Under the pieces are notes generated by a model, which saw only the letters and a list, made by a program, of their open reading frames with translations, did not search any database and was not told where the DNA came from. 64,000 nucleotides of DNA from Trichobilharzia szidati. Lineage: Eukaryota; Platyhelminthes; Trematoda; Strigeidida; Schistosomatidae. Made by a program: the position numbers and the translations under genes. Where the stretch lies: NCBI GenBank assembly GCA_944472155.2, contig OX235271.1, forward strand, positions 89,851,256 to 89,915,255, written 5' to 3'. Shown here piece after piece: positions 22,582 to 33,770 of the stretch (the first letter of the stretch is position 1; every line of letters begins with the position of its first letter).

Positions 22582-22852
22582 AAGTGAATGTCTTTCCATT
22601 ATGGGTAAATTTTTATTTTGATAGAGTCTCACAGTGTTATACAGTAATATTTACTGATGATGTTTCGAGCACAAACTATTGCTCATAATCATATCAAGTT
22701 TATGATTATGAGCAATAGTTTGTGCTCGAAACGTCATCAGTAAATATTACTGTATAACACTGTGAGACTCTATCAAAATAAAAATTTACCCATAATGGAA
22801 TTACACTCTACCACAGTGCCCAAGTTTTATTCTTATATCAAGTGAATGTCTT
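22582..22852. mobile_element. Nested PLE-II terminal insertion with 13-bp target duplication
   Basis: The 13-mer AAGTGAATGTCTT occurs at 22582-22594 and again at 22840-22852. Between them are 245 bp made of two inverted copies of the PLE-II 3' terminus plus a short right-hand tail (CCACAGTGCCCAAG). The repeat and the bounding sequence match the 3' end of the PLE at 61767-62835. The host sequence continues on both sides as the same lineage-I PLE. Confidence 0.8.
22594..22800. repeat. Near-perfect 207-bp palindrome (100-bp arms, 7-bp spacer)
   Basis: Left arm 22594-22693, spacer TCAAGTT at 22694-22700, right arm 22701-22800. By eye the arms differ at one position (GATGATGTTTCG against GATGACGTTTCG). 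A transcript would form a 100-bp duplex hairpin. Confidence 0.9.
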
Positions 22853-23285
22853 CATTCTCTCCTTCATTTGGTTATGTATTCTTTAGCTTTAACTTCTCCC
22901 CCTTTTTATATAGTGTAACTCTCCTTGTCTCTTCTTTCTATGATTTGAGTTTCACTAACTATATCGTTACTCAGTGTATTAGTTACTCGTCATCTTACTC
23001 ATCTCTTGTCTCTGTTACGTAACTACTTCGCCCTTGTATGCATACACTGATTTTTGTTTAAACTTTAACTCTCTGAGTAAAAACTATATAAGTGTAATTT
23101 TCTGAGCACTGTTTATTTAGTTTACAGTCTTATGTCAACTGACATCGTGTAAAATTTGCATGTTGAAATTGCTTCGTACATAAACTTAATCATTTCTTTG
23201 GGCTTATGAGGAACCAGCAAAAAACGTGATGGTACCATATTATTCTGCGCAAACTGTTGTTCTTGCTTTATCTACATTATTGTGG
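22853..23285 (+). mobile_element. Lineage-I PLE, 3' untranslated end (continued)
   Basis: Continues the element at 22285 after the nested insertion. The terminal block at about 23155-23285 (GTACATAAACTTAAT, then ATTATTCTGCGCAAACTG, TTGTTCTTGCTTTA) recurs at 58135-58240, the end of another lineage-I copy. Confidence 0.65.
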
Positions 23286-24329
23286 ATTAGTGACTAAACT
23301 ATATTAAAACTGACATAGTCCTCACAAACCTGGTATCTGAGTGTTAAAGATTCTTTGAATAATTGTAAAAATACATCTGTATAACTTACAGAGTCTTCAT
23401 CCATTTCGGCTCCTTCCTAGTTCCTTATATGTAGTCCTTTAGTCTTCATGTAATCCACATACTGTAAAGATTCTCAGTTAAATCACTATTTTACGATTAA
23501 CTGGGTGGAATATTTCTGTTTAGTTATGTAATCACAGTGAGATAAAATCCATTGTCTGTAAATTCAGCGTTAGGTAGCAGAATTCAAGACAGTGAGCATT
23601 TTCTGTGTGCTAACAGTTAACTTTCGTACAACTTTCTGGAATCGCATATAATCCATGAGTTGTTACATTGTGAAGCAGAATATTATGCTGGTAATGACCA
23701 GGACTTTAAGTCTTCTAGAATTTAGACATTATAGGTAATGCATGCATGCTATAGAATTCAGACTGGCTGCTTTATGTATGTCTCTTCTGTTTCTATCAAT
23801 CAAATTTCAGTTAAACACAGATTTTTCATTCAGCATAATATATACGTATTGTATGTGTACACAAAAATAAGAAACAAATTTCATCTGCACGTGACTGTCT
23901 TTAATTTTTACATGAAACATTTAACTAATAAATGATGAATGCATCTTTAACACCTGTTCACAGAAACATAAGTCTATTGGTAGAAAGATTTGACGAAAAC
24001 AATAAACAGACTACTGACTATCTATTTAACATTATTTAACTGATATGATAATTCAGTAATTACAATTAAATAAGCTATATTAGTGAACTTCAGTTCAAAA
24101 TATCATGGTTAATTTGGCGTCCATAACTGATGTCCTACACTTTACGGTTTTTTTACAGAAAATATGAGAAGTAGGGTCTGGAGATGGAAACGCGTAACAT
24201 TGCATCATCTGATGACACCACTTGGTTGACAGTTCTGTCGATGTGAGTGTGTAGAAGGGTCGATTTAAAATTGGATCTGTTAACTAAGATGCAGCAAAGC
24301 ATTATGTAGTTTCACTTCGAAAACTTAGT
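23286..24329. other. Unique AT-rich DNA
   Basis: No recognisable gene or repeat. The segment nearest 24329 may be decayed PLE sequence, but I cannot align it. Confidence 0.4.
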
Positions 24330-24860
24330 CTTGATAAGGTGAAATACAGCACAGTAGAGAAAAAACTCAACTTTCTACAGCTTGCCTTCAAAAGTGATAA
24401 TACTGCTAGTAGAATGAGATGGAGATTGAACGCTGCCCTGAAAAGAACATATACAGCTGCCAAGTTTCTATGTGCTTATCAAACGATCTGTTGTTTAGGA
24501 CAGTCAAAAGTGGACAAACCCCCACCTCATGTTACCTCAAACTGCGTCTACCAATTTACATGTACGTGCCAGAACACATAAATTGGAAGAACAGAGAAAA
24601 GAGTTATTGTCCGCATCGCTGAACACATACCAAAGATCCTGAGATTAAAGGGTTCACAAGCATTAAACAGGAGCATTGCACGCCATCTACTAGAACTGGC
24701 ATGTTGCGGACAATTTGAAGGCGTTCAAAATAATCGATAGACAAAAGAAACCTAGCCTGCTTTGTTTTGCTGAGGCAATTGCCATCAAACAGCTAGAACC
24801 AAATCTTTGTACGTAGAAAGAGACAATGGTGAATCTTGTACTACCTTGGTGAGAAGAAAG
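24330..24860 (+). pseudogene. Penelope-like element, lineage I, linker and GIY-YIG region
   Basis: Starts in the linker after the RT (RMRWRLNAALKRTYTAAK at about 24411-24465), then the zinc-like CVYQFTCTC (24543-24575). A stop falls where YIGRT should start, and a frame change leads into EKRVIVRIAEHIPK (about 24592-24640). The end is LLCFAEAIAIKQLEPNLC then NLVLPW (to about 24853). At least one frameshift and two stops are present. The catalytic Arg (VRIAEH) and Glu (FAEA) of the GIY-YIG fold are still visible. Confidence 0.8.
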
Positions 24861-25868
24861 CAAACAAATTTCACTACGTCATCTTCCGTCCTGTTTAAAC
24901 AACTAGATTTTTCATTTAAACACGACTCATCCTATCCTCCTCTTTTTGTCTATTTTATAAAAACGTGTTTTTCTGTGGTTACGCAACCTACTACTTTTTT
25001 ATAATCTTTCTAGTTGAAATTTATTTCTACCCACAAATCATCTGTTGAACTCTGTTCTTTTGTTTCCAAGCTTAGTCATGCAGTTCTTCTGTAAATAGTC
25101 GATCCTTTTCGCTCTTAATTATTCAACATATTGAATCATTCCTGACCAACGTTACTCTCAGTTCCAATCACTTACTCATTATCATGGTAGAAAATTTTGT
25201 TCAGATCTTTAATTTAATTTATAATTTTGATACCGTTCAGGTTGTAACCAGTTGAAAAGAATCCAAGAAATAATCAAAATAAAAACATGAGCTCAGATTA
25301 TCCTGGTACATTTGTCATTCTTGCTTTATTCAAATTTATTAATGGGAAGAATTGTATGAAACATTTAAAGTAAGCTTTACATCTTCAGAAAAGTTCTAAT
25401 TGGATTTGGTTCCCATTGCATGAATTTTATTTTCTTTCTATACAGTATTTGCCTATCGGCAAAACATGTGTAGGTACACATGTTTATTCAAGGAGAATAT
25501 TTTCTGCTTTGATGAAAACAGACAGCCTTTACCACATAGCTGATGGTAAAGAGCATGCTAAATAACCTGCTGGCAAAGATTAAACTTATATCAATTCAAA
25601 ACAATTAGTTCCCTTTATGAATTTAGATCAAGCAATAAGAAGACGTAATTTGTCTGAATCGTGTAATGTATTTGCGCGACACATTTCGAACAATCTGATC
25701 ACACACGGACTTGTCATAGGAATATATATGAAATTAATAAAGAGGTAAGAGGTGAGAAAATAGACTTGGGTCAAGTTAAAAGGACATATTCAAGGTCAAA
25801 ATAACAACGTAGACCACTAAACCAAATAGCAGAGGTAATAGTACATCTGCTACGGTATCAAAACAAAA
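24861..25868. other. Probable PLE 3' flank and AT-rich DNA
   Basis: The first few hundred bases are probably the 3' untranslated part of the PLE ending at 24860. The last 250 or so are the corresponding part of the minus-strand PLE at 25869. The middle is unrecognised. Confidence 0.4.
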
Positions 25869-26440
25869 TTAACAAGGAAGGTTTAATGTGATGACGAATT
25901 GTTTTTGAACGCATAAAGGTGGTTTAAACTTTCTAATTGCTAGGGCTTCCACAAACTTTAGGATACGCCCCAAACACGTTTTATAGATAGGTTTAAAATA
26001 TCTGTTAACGTCAATTTTATGTCCTGTCTCTATAATATTTTTCGCAATAGAAGAGCTAGGTCTCCTGTTCTCACCATTAATGGGTTCTGAAGATTCCATT
26101 TGTTTCTGGAGCCATTTAGGAATATGCTCTGAAGCCCTTACTTGCAGAGATCCATGAGTCCTCCTTATGTATGTTTGTGTGTGTCCACACGTACATTCAA
26201 ATTGGTAAATACAGTGGGATGTGACATCATTTTTCGCATGTTCGAAGGGCTTAGATAGATATATTGGCTTCACATTCTCAATTATTATGATATTAGCTGC
26301 AAAAAAAGTTTTTTTTAACAGCAGCGTTCAGTCTTTGTCTAGTTATCAAGCTGCTATGATGCCCTATATAGGGTAGCTTGATGTACACGTCTTTCTTAGG
26401 GGCGAATATTTATTCCAGGGAAAACAGATGCAACTTATGA
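25869..26440 (-). pseudogene. Penelope-like element, GIY-YIG region, longest intact nuclease frame
   Basis: A continuous 134-residue frame (26273-25869) covers the GIY-YIG part: CIYQFECTCG (residues 21-30), TYIRRT (34-39, where YIG has become YIR), Arg46 and the EH pair (49-50), and FVEALAI with the catalytic-type Glu109, ending LNLPC. Upstream to 26440, broken by stops, are FAPKKDVYIKLPYIG and TRQRLNAAVKKNF, the linker joining the RT to the nuclease. The RT itself is missing. The spacer between SEHIPK and the IIETGH segment is longer than in the 24330 and 57560 copies, so this is at least a distinct subfamily. Confidence 0.85.
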
Positions 26441-26904
26441 ATAATCACAGATGTGTAGTTTCTTTGACTTTCCGCATTGTCGTTTCAACTAGTCAGCTAG
26501 GGCCAAACTGCGTCAAGCGTTTTAGCCAGATTGCAAGACCAAATAAATTTCAATACTGAGTCAGGTGACTTCAAATTACAAATGGCTACCATAAGACCTA
26601 TAGAAAAGTCACAATTGGAGACAATAAGACTAATTATGGTTATTAAAATTGAACCAGCATTTGCCACCTGACGATTTAATTTATCTGAACTTTTTGCTGA
26701 ATTCGCAATTTGCAGATTGATTAGCAACCTGCAGTTTACACAGATCGACGAGCTGAAATTTCATCATGGTTTTCTTCGAGAATATAAATTATTCAAACCA
26801 AATGTTGTGACTCACTTGATTTTAAAAATGGTAATCAAGAAAGTGAACATATTCGCATAAAACTATGCATTAACGGTTGACTGAGATGAGTAGATATACA
26901 CGAC
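26441..26904. other. Unrecognised AT-rich DNA
   Basis: A short minus-strand frame at 26497-26727 has no known motif. No repeat recognised. Confidence 0.4.
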
Positions 26905-28246
26905 CGAAATTTATTGTTTTTATTCCTTGGGTTCCCGAATGGAACATAGGTCTTCAACAGGATATCTCTGTTTCATCCTGTTCCATGCAGTCATTTTTAT
27001 TAAGCCCCACGATTACCCACGAGCTGCCATCTCCTCCTGACACGATCTCCTCCATGCCACCTTTCAACACCCAACTCGTTGTTCCTCTTTCCGGGTTCCA
27101 CTTGAGCGAAGGCCTGGCGCGTGATGTCATTAAACGTGTATCCGATTCATCTCCATTTTCTTTGGAATATTTGTTGGACAACAGAATCTTGGTCAGTTCG
27201 TTCCAGAGTTCCTTGTTGCTCATTCTTTATGGTTAGATATTTGGTCTTCAGTATCGAGCGAAGGCAGCTACTGGTGAAAGTCTGCAGCAGACTGTTGGAA
27301 ATGCTGTTTAGTGACACTTGTGCCAAGCCACTGAATTGTGTAGAAGAACTGACTTAAAATTGGTGTTAAAAATCAGAATTTTTTCTTTGTGCTGACTGAG
27401 TCAGATTTTCACAGATTATAGATTAATGAAAGCATCTTTTGCTTTTCCGGTCCCGCCTTTGACATCCTACCCTGTGCCACCAGTAGTTGAAACGAAACTA
27501 CCTTGAACGGTGAAACAAGTGACTTCTTTCAATTTATTCCGTTTATAATGATTCATGCCTGTCGTTGTTTGGTCACTTTCATCACCTCTGTCTTCGCTTT
27601 GCTCACCTGAATTCTCGTCTTCCCTGTTTCTTCTGCCAACTTATTGATTTTCACATGTAAATCCTCGAGTTTGTGTGACCTTAAACGTAAATCATGCTAG
27701 GAGTTCAAATCTTCTAAAGCTTTTTCGGTCCAGTGTATGCCTCTGCATAATCTAGCCCACCACCATCAGGAATATCATGGGAGAAGGTAGGAAGCAGTCT
27801 TGTCTTACTCCCGTCTTCACTTCAAAGGTATCACTGAGTTTTCTGTTGTGAATCACTTGATGTGTTTCATATCATATAAATAATGGTTGAGGTCGATAAA
27901 GGTTTGGGGCACTTGATAGTGTTGGAACAGTTCCCAAACTAGTCTCTGTGAAAACTGTCGAAGGCTTTTTAAAGTCCATGAAGTTAAGGTAGAGATTCGA
28001 TTGCCATTGTATGCTCTGTTCGATAATGATGGGTAACGTTGCAACCTGATCAATGCATTGTTTGTTTTTCCTAAATCCAGCTTTTCCCGGGAGTTGTTTC
28101 GAATCCAGAGCATCTTTTATTTTCTCCAGGATGACACGACTTAATATTTTGGCTGACGTGGACAGAAGCATGATTCCACGTCAGTTTCTGCAGAGGCCTA
28201 AGTCTCCTTCTCTGTCACGGACTGTATGGTCATTCTCTGCTTATTC
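26905..28246 (-). pseudogene. RTE-type LINE, reverse transcriptase and C-terminus, 5' truncated
   Basis: This is the longest RTE copy. Minus strand from 28246: GDLGLCRN, stop, RGIMLLSTSAKILSRVILE, then QLPGKAGFRKNKQCIDQVATL and LYLNFMDFKK (RT fingers and motif A, with the expected EKAFDS altered). Next come QDCFLPSPMIFLMVV (motif B region, from VRQGCLLSP), KSFRRFE, and the KTRIQV..KTEVMKV-like part. The C-terminal region and the 3' tail with GAACATAGGTCTTC end at about 26905. Several stops and frameshifts are present, and the apurinic endonuclease is missing. The 5' break coincides with a SINE-B starting at 28247. Confidence 0.85.
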
Positions 28247-28405
28247 TGTGAGTCAGTGGCACAGCGGCTAGGATGTTCGCCAACCATGCACACCTGATAT
28301 CAATGGTTGGCCTGCTAAATTTGGGCTACCGATATCATATGCTAAAAATTCCATACTTGTACCAAAATACTTTGTCGAGTCAAGCCATCATAAAAAAAAT
28401 TGAAA
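28247..28405 (+). mobile_element. SINE-B copy lacking box B
   Basis: Starts GAGTCAGTGGCACAGCGG (box A side). At CATGCAC it jumps straight to ACCTGATATCAATGG, so the anticodon and T-arm half of the tRNA head is gone. The rest matches the copies at 51282 and 53450 (TTTGGGCTACCGATATCA, TGTACCAAAATACT) and ends in an A-rich tail. It sits at the 5' break of the RTE fragment. Confidence 0.8.
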
Positions 28406-28984
28406 AAGTTATATATTTTCCATTCACCAGTGGTGTAAAGTGCTAGGAAATCGGCACCAATAAAAAATATACGTACATTTTAATTATCTCCTATAACCAA
28501 AAGTGTTATTGATAGCATAAGAAAAAAGACTGAACAAATGTTTTTAATTAAAGCGCAAACATCCTCCACAATAATCGATTCATTAATGTCTTCTTCATTT
28601 TATGCTAACTTGTATCAAACAAGCGTTTATAATATAAAGCGAACAAACATAACAACACATTATCACGTGGTTTTCCCTTTAAATGTTACAGGATCATAAA
28701 AGCAATCTGCACAACCAGACAAAATTGTTTATACATGTTTTTTAGGAAATATATATATATATATAAAGCGTAGACAGTAGAAAAGGAATATTCAATCTTT
28801 CTGTGGGAATCTAATTAAGCAATATAATTATCTAACTTCTTAACTATCATTTACTATAATGATGTAAACAAACCTTATAGCTTTCCTTAGTGTTGTTTCA
28901 TGTGTAAGAAAGAAACCATTTCATTTTTAAGAAAATCCATAAACTTAGAGAGATTTTAATTCAAAGTACAATATCATTCTCATC
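28406..28984. other. Unique AT-rich DNA
   Basis: Contains a short (AT)n at about 28749-28765. No gene seen. Confidence 0.5.
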
Positions 28985-29560
28985 GACAAAGAGATAAATT
29001 CGAAATTACACTGGCAGCATCATTCAAACTACAGATGACATGGATGACGATGTCAAAGGCGAATCAAGCTTTCATAAATGTAAAATCTGCTTGGAAATCT
29101 ACTGCACTCAGAATAAAGGACGAAATTCGGATTCTTATCACTAATGGTCCAGTGACTTGATGCATAACCAAAAGCATTTCTACTGGCTGATTCAGACTTT
29201 ACCTTTGCGACGTCGATACTGAAGGTCGAACGGCCGACCAGACAGGATTAGCAAAACGAAACTCTGGTAATGAAGCAACTAAGAATCTACCACCCAACAA
29301 ATATTCCGAAGAAAATGGAGATGGATGGGATATACTCTGAGGAGATCACTGAGTGACATCGTGCGTCAGGCCCTCTGGTGGAACCCAAGTAAGCAACGAC
29401 AAGTTGGGCGTGGGTATAGGAATGACACTGAGGAGATAAATAGAATATGGGGAATCGTGGAGTCAACTGGAAAGAACTGTAGAGGACAGGAGAAATTGGA
29501 TATGTGCTGTTGAAACCCTAGTTTGCACTGGGAACTGAAAGGAATAATAATGGCAAGTTT
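28985..29560 (+). pseudogene. RTE-type LINE, C-terminal and 3' end
   Basis: Broken coding of the RTE C-terminus: KMEMDGIYSEEIT in one frame, shifting to GYTLRRSLSDIVRQALWWNPSK (29325 onward, the conserved GHTLR..ITRQAL.WNP region). Then an R-rich stretch and EEINRIWGIVESTGKN. It ends with a degenerate tail ACTGGGAACTGAAAGGAATAATAAT. The RT domain is missing. Confidence 0.75.
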
Positions 29561-30864
29561 CAGAAAAAATGGCTTAAAATCGCTATTTTATTTGGAGCAC
29601 ATTGGGGTTTTCACAATGTATCTGAAATATTATGAAGTTTGCAAGAGCAAAAACTATTTAAGTTTGTATGATCACACCTAGTAATACAATGAACAAATAC
29701 GGTACTTATGCTGTAAACTTTTATCATTATTGGTCAGTGCAACACTGACAGTTAACTTGAGAAACTTTGATTGACAAATACAAATTGTAGTCCGAGACAC
29801 AGTCGCTTACATCCCTTCCTATGTCAATAGATTTTTGAAGTGTTATCATACCCAACATTGTCAAATAAAGTTTATTATTGTTATTGTGATATTTACCAGA
29901 GAAAATTTGTGTTTCAGAATGAAAAGAAATGTATCTGTGTTTCCTGATACCTTTATTTTTCCTACTCATTGCCGAGAGATTATACTTAAATAGAAAGACA
30001 GTCACTGTAAAGTATTCGAAACGTTGGTATCAGTTACATAAAGTGAATATATCACAAATTCTGATGTTAATAATAATAACAGCTTTAATTTTCACAGACA
30101 AGCTCAGGTTAGAATGCGGAATGTATGCGTAAAAATTAATGGTTTTAGGGAATATGGTTCCTGGTGTTATATTTTATTTTCTAAAATTATGAAAAACAAT
30201 AAATGATAAACTGAACTCTTTTGTTGCCTGAAAAGTGTTTATAATTCAGTCATCAAGGAACATTCGTAGAGTGGGAACAAGTATGTTTTTTAAACTAACA
30301 ATCTTGTAGATATAATACAACAATCAGGTTTTAATGAACTTCAGGTTTGGATAAGATAAAAATTATAAAATGCAGTACATTCTGAAAAGTGTTTTCAGAA
30401 AAAAATATGTGTCAGCTGCATCAAGAAACCGCTTTAATAATCTAATAAACATACAGTCATCATGCTGAGTCACAGCAAGCTTTAAAAAGCTTCAGCTTGT
30501 ACTTTTCACAGGAAAATAGAAGTGTATACTAAGCCTATTAATAAATTCTTTAGTGTCATTATACTAATAATTTCACTATGTGAAACCAATACTCTGAATA
30601 TTGTGCAATATATCTGTTTTCATTTCAGTGTATGACTATTTGCGGAATAAATACTGTTATTCGGATTGAAACAAAACTGGCCTAAGGAGAAAAACATCGG
30701 AAAAAGTACACTTTTTCATATACTGGCCATTGGTACAAAAATGGAATCAAAGCATGTGAGTCAACTTTATCCACATGTAAATTCGGACATTAAAATTTTC
30801 ATTGATATAAGAAAAGAATTCGGGCAAGCTGGTAGAGTGTAATTGCCTATTAGAATAACTGTGT
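29561..30864. other. AT-rich DNA, largely unrecognised
   Basis: AATAAAGTTTATTATTG at 29864-29880 resembles a CR1-LINE terminus. A GAAACGTTGG string at 30019-30028 resembles part of a hammerhead, but no proper first core box precedes it. No gene seen. Confidence 0.35.
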
Positions 30865-31290
30865 TTGGAGTTTTATCATGGATTGATTTCATTTAGAGAA
30901 CCACTGAAAACCAGAGAGTATTGGACAGCTATTTCGTTTTAGTTTAAGACAATTCAGTAGTACGCGCCCACGACCATCCCAGGGGTCGAATCCAACACGT
31001 TGAGGTTAGTAGGCCAAACTTGATGAGCATTAGGCAGTTTGAGTGTGAATTCATGGCTCATGAATTATAACTTCTGTTAGTTCATGGTTTTAGCACGACT
31101 ATCAAACCAGTGTCATCAGTGAGTATTTGATATCACACCCTACTTGATGCAACTCACTGGTCACAACTTCTTATCAGAACTCCAGGCAACTTTGTCTCAC
31201 AAACGGTCACTACTGAGCATCATATTTAATTTTCGAGATTTTTTATGTTAGAATTTGATGTTTTTCGGAGTTTGATCACGTAAAAGCATT
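30865..31290 (-). mobile_element. SINE-A, diverged full unit plus tail of a second
   Basis: The minus-strand unit covers 31225 (leader) to 30865 (tail), with a hammerhead remnant at about 30978-30928 (core CTGAATT, GAAA, TAGCTG, TC). A second unit's tail remnant at about 31290-31226 abuts the leader in the same orientation, giving another head-to-tail junction. Confidence 0.6.
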
Positions 31291-31299
31291 CTTGATGGG

Positions 31300-31400
31300 G
31301 TCATAGGCGCGTGGTGCCGAAGCGTGCCAAACTGTGAAGAAATGGCTATCCAGTACTCTGTGGTTTTCCATGCTTCTCTAGTTGACATCAAACCAGAACC
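31300..31400 (+). mobile_element. SINE-A fragment in opposite orientation
   Basis: GTGGTGCCGAAGC (stem I and core, decayed), then AGAAATGGCTATCCAGTAC and the tail CTCTAGTTGACATCAA. It lies head to head with the preceding minus-strand array. Confidence 0.55.
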
Positions 31401-32429
31401 AAATTAAAACCCTAGACCCTAACTTTTCAAAATTTTGTTCAATATAACATAAATTGGTACAGTATTATTTATCTGTTGATAAAGTTCTGATAGAAATTTA
31501 TTGCTCATTATCTTGTCCAGGTGATAAAGTTATGAATATTATACCCAAAGAAATTATTCCATCATGAAAGGCGTTTCCCATTCAATTTTGCTACCCAGTG
31601 AAAATTGAACACTATGCATGATAATGTGAAATATATATATAATCTTGCAAAGTGAAATCATAACACAGCCACAAAATGCTTTGAAAATGTCTACATTAAA
31701 CTCTATATGTTTATTTTATCCTACTGTAATATCACCAAGCATAAACCTGTATCTACACAATTCAGTGTGAATAGCTAACATAATAATTACAAACAGCTGC
31801 CAGCAAACACTTGTTATTATTGCTTATTTTATTCATATCAGTTAGTTACATTATCATTTTACTGCTTGAAAGCCATGATCCCTGGATTATTGATTAGCAA
31901 TTTCATAATAAACATATTTCTGAGTGGGTTGAAATATGTGTGGTGAATATATATATATATGCACTTTGATAAGACTAAGATAATCCCATTAACTGATCCG
32001 TGCACTTATTTCTACCTTAGTTTGTTTATTTCAAATCTTAAAAGAAAAGGAACTGAATAAGGCAGTCATTGTAGAGATACACTTTACAAGGTAACAAGAA
32101 AAATTTTAAACAATTTCATGTACATTTTCACATCACTGTAATAATCGAAAAGGTATGAATATCATTCTGTGATTATTTTTACTAGCAGTTAAGTAATTAT
32201 GAATTTAGATAATGATTTTGGATTTCTTAATAATGACAGATAAGTATCAGTAAAATTTACGGTTTGATACGACTTCTGCAATAAAGCTTTTAATTGTGCA
32301 TATATTTTGATTCAGTTTAAAAAGATAATTGTGGGATTAGGTTAAAGAGAAAGCATATTTGCCAAACTATAACCACTTTTGGTGTTACAGTCATCTTGAA
32401 TTTCATGGGAACTGAAGACAGAATAATGA
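31401..32429. other. Unique AT-rich DNA
   Basis: Only short ATATAT runs at about 31631 and 31950. No gene recognised. Confidence 0.5.
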
Positions 32430-32550
32430 CTCGGCCAACTATTGGATGAAGTTCTTGCTTTTGAAACATTGTAGGCTGGGTTCGAGTCTCAGTGGGTTCA
32501 TGATTCTGTTACTATCTACCACGAAGTAGGCAATTGAAAGTTGTTATTGT
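32430..32550 (+). mobile_element. tRNA-like SINE head (Smα-like)
   Basis: GCTGGGTTCGAGTCTCAG at about 32477 is a good box B and resembles the head of the Smα copy at 16629. No hammerhead follows, because a SINE-C begins about 70 bp downstream. Confidence 0.45.
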
Positions 32551-32554
32551 TGTG

Positions 32555-32785
32555 CGTCTGTGGCTCAATGGTAGAATACTCGCCAACCAGGCCACAAGTG
32601 GTCTGGGGTTCGATCCCTAACCGACAGACTCGTAAGCATTGCTTAATGAATAATAAATCTGGTAAAGAAAGAAGATTGGGTGTGAGGCTAGCAAACCTAT
32701 CCTGTTAAATGAACACAGCTGCTACTGAAACTTCAAAGCTTAAGCTTCGGGCCGTATGCTATAATCAGAACGCAGTGGAATATAA
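32555..32785 (+). mobile_element. SINE-C copy with complete tRNA-like head
   Basis: Head: CGTCTGTGGCTCAATGG (box A region) and GGGGTTCGATCCCT (box B region), closed by CCGACAGAC, which pairs with the 5' GTCTGTGG-type acceptor strand. Body with GAGGCTAGCAAACC, then CTGCTACTGAAACTTCAAAGC and a decayed tail (CCGTATGCTATAATC). Confidence 0.75.
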
Positions 32786-32879
32786 TAAATAATATTAAAA
32801 ATGGAATCAGTGGATAGTGCATACGTGCTGACCATTTATCTGATTGGGCTATATTTCTCCCGTGTTAAATAGTACAATA

Positions 32880-33190
32880 GATTGTACTCTACTGATGTCA
32901 GGTGTAGAGTGCTAGTTAAGGAAAAGAAGTCAGTCAATGTGCCTGTGAAACTACATTGATTGAGATGGCTGAAACACATTTTGCGCATGTCGAGTCGTTG
33001 CGTTCCACGTCGAGGAATGTTAGCTGGCAGAGGGATATACTGAAGTTACGGGTGGTCAACCTAAGACATGGCACGAACCAATGAAGTCAATGAGAGTTAC
33101 TTTGAGTCACGTAGGGAAGTATCAGCTGCTAGGGATGTTAGGAACCAATATCTGGGGACTATTTATGATGTGGTGCAGATGAATTTACTC
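32880..33190 (+). pseudogene. Unclassified LINE C-terminal fragment
   Basis: Plus-strand translation gives LRWLKHILRMSSRCVPRRGML at about 32958, a version of the WLGHVLRM..R.PRRAL region found near the C-terminus of several flatworm LINE polyproteins, then GWST*DMAR and an acidic end. It differs from the RTE copies elsewhere in the window. Stops are present. Family assignment is uncertain. Confidence 0.45.
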
Positions 33191-33263
33191 TTTGTAATCA
33201 CCCGGCCTCATTAAGTTCTCATATTTTCCATGTTCCACACATTCCTGCTTATTATAATTCTTT

Positions 33264-33610
33264 TGAATTCTTTGTCTTTATACCATTTACAAAATAAACT
33301 GTATCAACTGCAACAAACAACACATCGGTCAAAGTGGGCGTCCCCTTCGAATCCGAATCTAAGAACACAAATTGGCTGTAAAAAGACATGATATGTATTC
33401 TTTCTTATCGATACATGTGGATAATTATGGATACAAATTTAACTGGGATAATGTCGAAATCTTAAATAGAGGAAATACCAAAATTGCCAGGGAATTCCTG
33501 GAAGCTTGGTACTCAAAAGAAACAGGAATTAGAAAACACATTATTATAGACCAAATTTACCACCAGCTAATAAAAAGTAAACCACATGACAAGAAAGTTT
33601 GAATTCCAAG
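33264..33610 (+). pseudogene. Penelope-like element, lineage III, GIY-YIG region
   Basis: Translation gives NCINCNKQHIGQSGRPLRIRI, stop, EHKLAVKRHD (IG of YIG kept), then the open frame 33372-33602: VDNYGYKFNWDNVEILNRG, REFLEAWYS with the catalytic-type Glu, and RKHIIIDQIYHQL. The NWDN..IL.RG..REFLEAWYS signature belongs to a PLE lineage clearly different from lineages I and II here. One stop interrupts the nuclease. The RT is missing. Confidence 0.75.
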
Positions 33611-33770
33611 TCAATAAAAATGATCAATAGAGACGTAAATTAACAACCAGTCATGACAGTGGTTGCCAGGAGATACAATTACATCATTCATGGAGAATTT
33701 AAATGAGTTCATTCTATACTAAAACCTACGCTGAAGATGTTGTCTAGAAGGACAGAGAAAGCTTCTCGAT
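33611..33770 (+). mobile_element. 3' flank of lineage-III PLE with hammerhead-like string
   Basis: CTGAAGA at 33731-33737 is followed by TTGTC..GACAG (possible stem II), GAAA at 33757-33760 and GCTTCTC. I cannot find a convincing stem I, so this is probably a ribozyme remnant at the element's end. Confidence 0.35.

Noticed and set aside
22720..22740. CGAAACGTCATCAG read as a hammerhead together with CTGATGA on the other strand
   Set aside because: The two core boxes must be on the same strand in the right order. Here CTGATGA is simply the complement inside the palindrome.
26877..27236. 119-residue plus-strand open frame as a protein
   Set aside because: It is antisense to the RTE LINE C-terminus and tail; the true coding sense is minus.
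30015..30040. TTCGAAACGTTGG as half a hammerhead
   Set aside because: The expected CUGANGA upstream is not recognisable. CCGAGAGA at about 29972 would need several changes.
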